Positions 6,372 to 7,863 of a stretch of 7,863 nt of DNA are shown here, in pieces (within the stretch, counting starts at the first letter, position 1; each line of letters begins with the position of its first letter). The notes under the pieces are model-generated. The model was not told the origin of the DNA. It made no database searches and worked only from the letters and a program-made list of their open reading frames with translations. The stretch is from Shewanella sp. (GTDB lineage Bacteria; Pseudomonadota; Gammaproteobacteria; Enterobacterales; Shewanellaceae), in NCBI GenBank assembly GCA_004195335.1, contig SDWK01000032.1, forward strand, positions 1 through 7,863, read 5' to 3'. The translations under genes were made by a program, and so were the position numbers.

Positions 6372-7863
6372 TTAGTGCTGGTGGCCGCTGCTGAGACGCA
6401 TAAGGCTACCCTTGAGGCTAGCTTCTGAGTCGAGAAGAAATTGACCCGAAGTCACCACTTGCTCGCCCTCTTCAAGACCGTCTTTGATCTCTGCTTTACC
6501 TTGGCTGAGCATGCCTACCGTCACTTTGCGGGCGCTAAAGCTATTGTTTTCCAGCTTTACTATGACGCGGTTCTCTTTACCTGTCTGGATCAAGGCTTCT
6601 TGTGGGATGACTAAGGTGTCTCTATTGGGACCGCCAAATATGTCGATTTTAGCCAGCGTATTCGGTCTCAGTTCGACATCTTTGTTTTTCACTACGATTC
6701 TGACTCTTAAACTACGGGTAACAGCATCGAGTTCAGGATAGATATAGTCAATTTTCCCTTCTATTCCCTTGATACCCATCGCAGGTACGGAAATTTCGGC
6801 TTTCTGGCCTATTTCAAGCCAGCTCTGCTCATTTTCAAACACATCGGCGATGACCCAAACCTTGGAGAGATCGACGACTGACATCACTTCGGTCGATGGT
6901 TGGATATACATGCCATCTCTAACCGAGAGAGCCTTAACTATGCCGTCATTCTTAGCGTAAAATGGGACTCGATATTGAGTTTGCTTAGATTTGGCCAGCG
7001 TCTTTACCTGACTCTTGTTAAAGCCCAGCAGCTCTAGGCGTAGCCCGGCTCTTCTCACTAAGTCCTTGTAGTTCTCACTGCTTCCTGCACGCCTTAAGGT
7101 ATCTTGTGCGAGCAGGAAATCATCTTGGGCATTGATAAGATCGGGAGAGTAAATCTCATATAATAGTTGTCCCTTGGTAATTTTGTCACCGACAGACTTA
7201 ATGGTGAGCTTCTCTATCCAGCCATTCACGCGTGCATGGATATGATTTATCTTGCTCTCGTCATAATCTATCTGGCCAACGGTTTGGACAAACTTCCAGA
7301 GGGTGTCTTTTTCGACTCTGGCAACCTTAAGGGCTAACGCCTGTTGCATGCCACCTGATACATCTACCTGGATCTCTTTGCTGCTGCCTCCGACTTCAAC
7401 CTTTTCCAGGTTCATGCCACAGATAGGGCAAGTGCCTGGCACATCGCTAATGATATGTGCATGCATAGGACAGACGTATTTAATGTTTGCTTCATCATTG
7501 AGAGGGGCGGGTTGTGCGCTATTGAAGACGGTATCTGCCGGTGTTTCAGCCTGTGCGTGGCCCGAGTGGTCTTCTGGAGTGGCACTGCTCATATCATGAG
7601 ATGAGTGATCGATGTTCCCCTTTTCCTCTTCCTCCTCTTCGACGAGGAACATGTTACAGATAGAACATCGGCTACCAGCTTCGTGGCTAGTCTCATCCGG
7701 ATGCATAGGGCAAGCGTAGGTTGTTTGCTCAACGGCAGTCAGGTTGGTCTCGGCTCCGCCTTCCTCTTCCTCAACTTCTTCATTGACGAGGAACATGTTA
7801 CAGATAGAACATCGGCTACCAGCTTCGTGGCTAGTCTCATCCGGATGCATAGGGCAAGCGTAG
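6372..7863 (-). CDS. cusB: CusB-type periplasmic adaptor with multiple heavy-metal-binding modules (5' end cut)
   Basis: This is the membrane fusion protein that links the CusA pump to the outer-membrane channel and receives Cu(I)/Ag(I). The 496 visible residues lack the start and signal peptide, which lie right of the window; the Met codon at 7850 is internal to CPMHP. In order come metal-binding module 1 (7862-7785), an acidic linker, module 2 (7718-7641), a Glu-run and His/Met-rich linker (DHSSHDMSS, EDHSGHAQ), and module 3 (7478-7398; YVCPMH, then CPICGMNL). The adaptor core runs from about 7375 to the end: VSGGMQQALALKVARV, HARVNGWIEKL, lipoyl half-motifs around LLYEIYSPDL and VRDGMYIQPSTEV, then LSKVWVIADVFENEQSW, PELDAVTRSLRVRI and LVIPQEAL. 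It ends in SSGHQH with no CusF domain. E. coli CusB is about 407 residues; the excess is the module array. The mini-ORFs and cusA follow directly, so one transcript is likely. Confidence 0.93.
   Translation of the reverse strand, partial: YACPMHPDETSHEAGSRCSICNMFLVNEEVEEEEGGAETNLTAVEQTTYACPMHPDETSHEAGSRCSICNMFLVEEEEEEKGNIDHSSHDMSSATPEDHSGHAQAETPADTVFNSAQPAPLNDEANIKYVCPMHAHIISDVPGTCPICGMNLEKVEVGGSSKEIQVDVSGGMQQALALKVARVEKDTLWKFVQTVGQIDYDESKINHIHARVNGWIEKLTIKSVGDKITKGQLLYEIYSPDLINAQDDFLLAQDTLRRAGSSENYKDLVRRAGLRLELLGFNKSQVKTLAKSKQTQYRVPFYAKNDGIVKALSVRDGMYIQPSTEVMSVVDLSKVWVIADVFENEQSWLEIGQKAEISVPAMGIKGIEGKIDYIYPELDAVTRSLRVRIVVKNKDVELRPNTLAKIDIFGGPNRDTLVIPQEALIQTGKENRVIVKLENNSFSARKVTVGMLSQGKAEIKDGLEEGEQVVTSGQFLLDSEASLKGSLMRLSSGHQH
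7398..7478 (-). other. Third, divergent heavy-metal-binding module of CusB
   Basis: It encodes YVCPMHAHIISDVPG and then TCPICGMNLEKV, the canonical form of the CPMH...CPICGM domain. It sits immediately before the adaptor core, the usual single position for this domain in CusB proteins. It is therefore likely the ancestral module, while modules 1 and 2 look like an added array separated from it by a His/Met/Glu-rich linker. Confidence 0.85.
7641..7719 (-). repeat. Perfect 79-bp direct repeat in cusB, copy 2 (metal-binding module 2)
   Basis: This is the second identical copy. The flanking Glu-coding stretch (plus strand TTCCTCTTCCTC at 7623-7634 and at 7761-7772) is also shared but imperfect, so the duplicated unit is probably module plus acidic linker. 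Zero differences in 79 bp, against clear divergence of module 3, points to a recent duplication or ongoing gene conversion. Confidence 0.9.
7785..7863 (-). repeat. Perfect 79-bp direct repeat in cusB, copy 1 (metal-binding module 1)
   Basis: This is identical over 79 bp to 7641-7719, offset by exactly 144 bp (48 codons). It encodes YACPMHPDE to CSICNMFLV, 26 residues with the CPMH...CxxCxM signature of the small heavy-metal-binding domain found in Cu/Ag adaptors and copper ATPases. The match reaches the last base of the window, so its true extent, and whether further copies follow, cannot be seen. Confidence 0.9.

Noticed and set aside
6484..6960. Plus-strand open frames antisense to cusB (also 7303-7599)
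   Set aside because: They mirror the conserved adaptor core in a non-coding frame and show no independent coding evidence.
7848..7850. ATG at 7850 as the start of cusB
   Set aside because: It falls in the middle of the CPMH metal motif. The frame continues upstream (Tyr-Ala-Cys-Pro) to the window edge, and an adaptor needs a signal peptide that is not present here.
7641..7863. CRISPR-like or mobile-element origin for the 79-bp repeats
   Set aside because: The repeats are in frame, encode a known metal-binding module, and are separated by coding linker. No palindromic repeats, spacers or transposase are present.

Overview
The window carries four protein genes in two convergent pairs, in DNA that looks chromosomal, of moderate GC (mid-40s by eye, not counted). 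A marine-type gammaproteobacterium, Shewanella or a relative, is my best guess. It rests on the style of the chemoreceptor (no C-terminal pentapeptide, ending VKRFRL), the CusBA layout and codon use. It is inference, not proof.

Left half, plus strand: a two-domain VOC/glyoxalase-fold protein (1-798, start at the window edge and uncertain), a hairpin overlapping its stop codon, a gap of about 130 bp, then a 683-residue methyl-accepting chemotaxis protein (931-2982) with a large periplasmic sensor region that I cannot assign to a family. A compact hairpin with T-runs on both sides (2992-3024) separates it from the oppositely oriented efflux genes and probably ends transcription from both directions.

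Right half, minus strand: a Cu(I)/Ag(I) efflux operon read from right to left. cusB (7863-6372, 5' end outside the window) encodes the periplasmic adaptor with at least three N-terminal heavy-metal-binding modules. cusA (6178-3041) encodes the inner-membrane RND pump, and the copper-relay methionines M573, M623 and M672 fall at the same residue numbers as in E. coli CusA. Neither cusC (outer-membrane channel) nor cusF (periplasmic metallochaperone) is visible; cusC may lie upstream of cusB.

The most unusual part is the 193-bp stretch between cusB and cusA. It is not ordinary spacer. It holds two degenerate tandem copies of the cusA ribosome-binding site and first codons, each encoding a mini-ORF (32 and 27 codons) that begins MLKNIN and keeps EASIKQR. 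Each mini-ORF has its own Shine-Dalgarno sequence and ends exactly in a TAATG overlap with the next start, so cusB, miniORF1, miniORF2 and cusA form a chain of apparently coupled translation units. The second oddity is a perfect 79-bp direct repeat inside cusB (period 144 bp, 48 codons) that duplicates a metal-binding module and reaches the window edge, so the array may continue.
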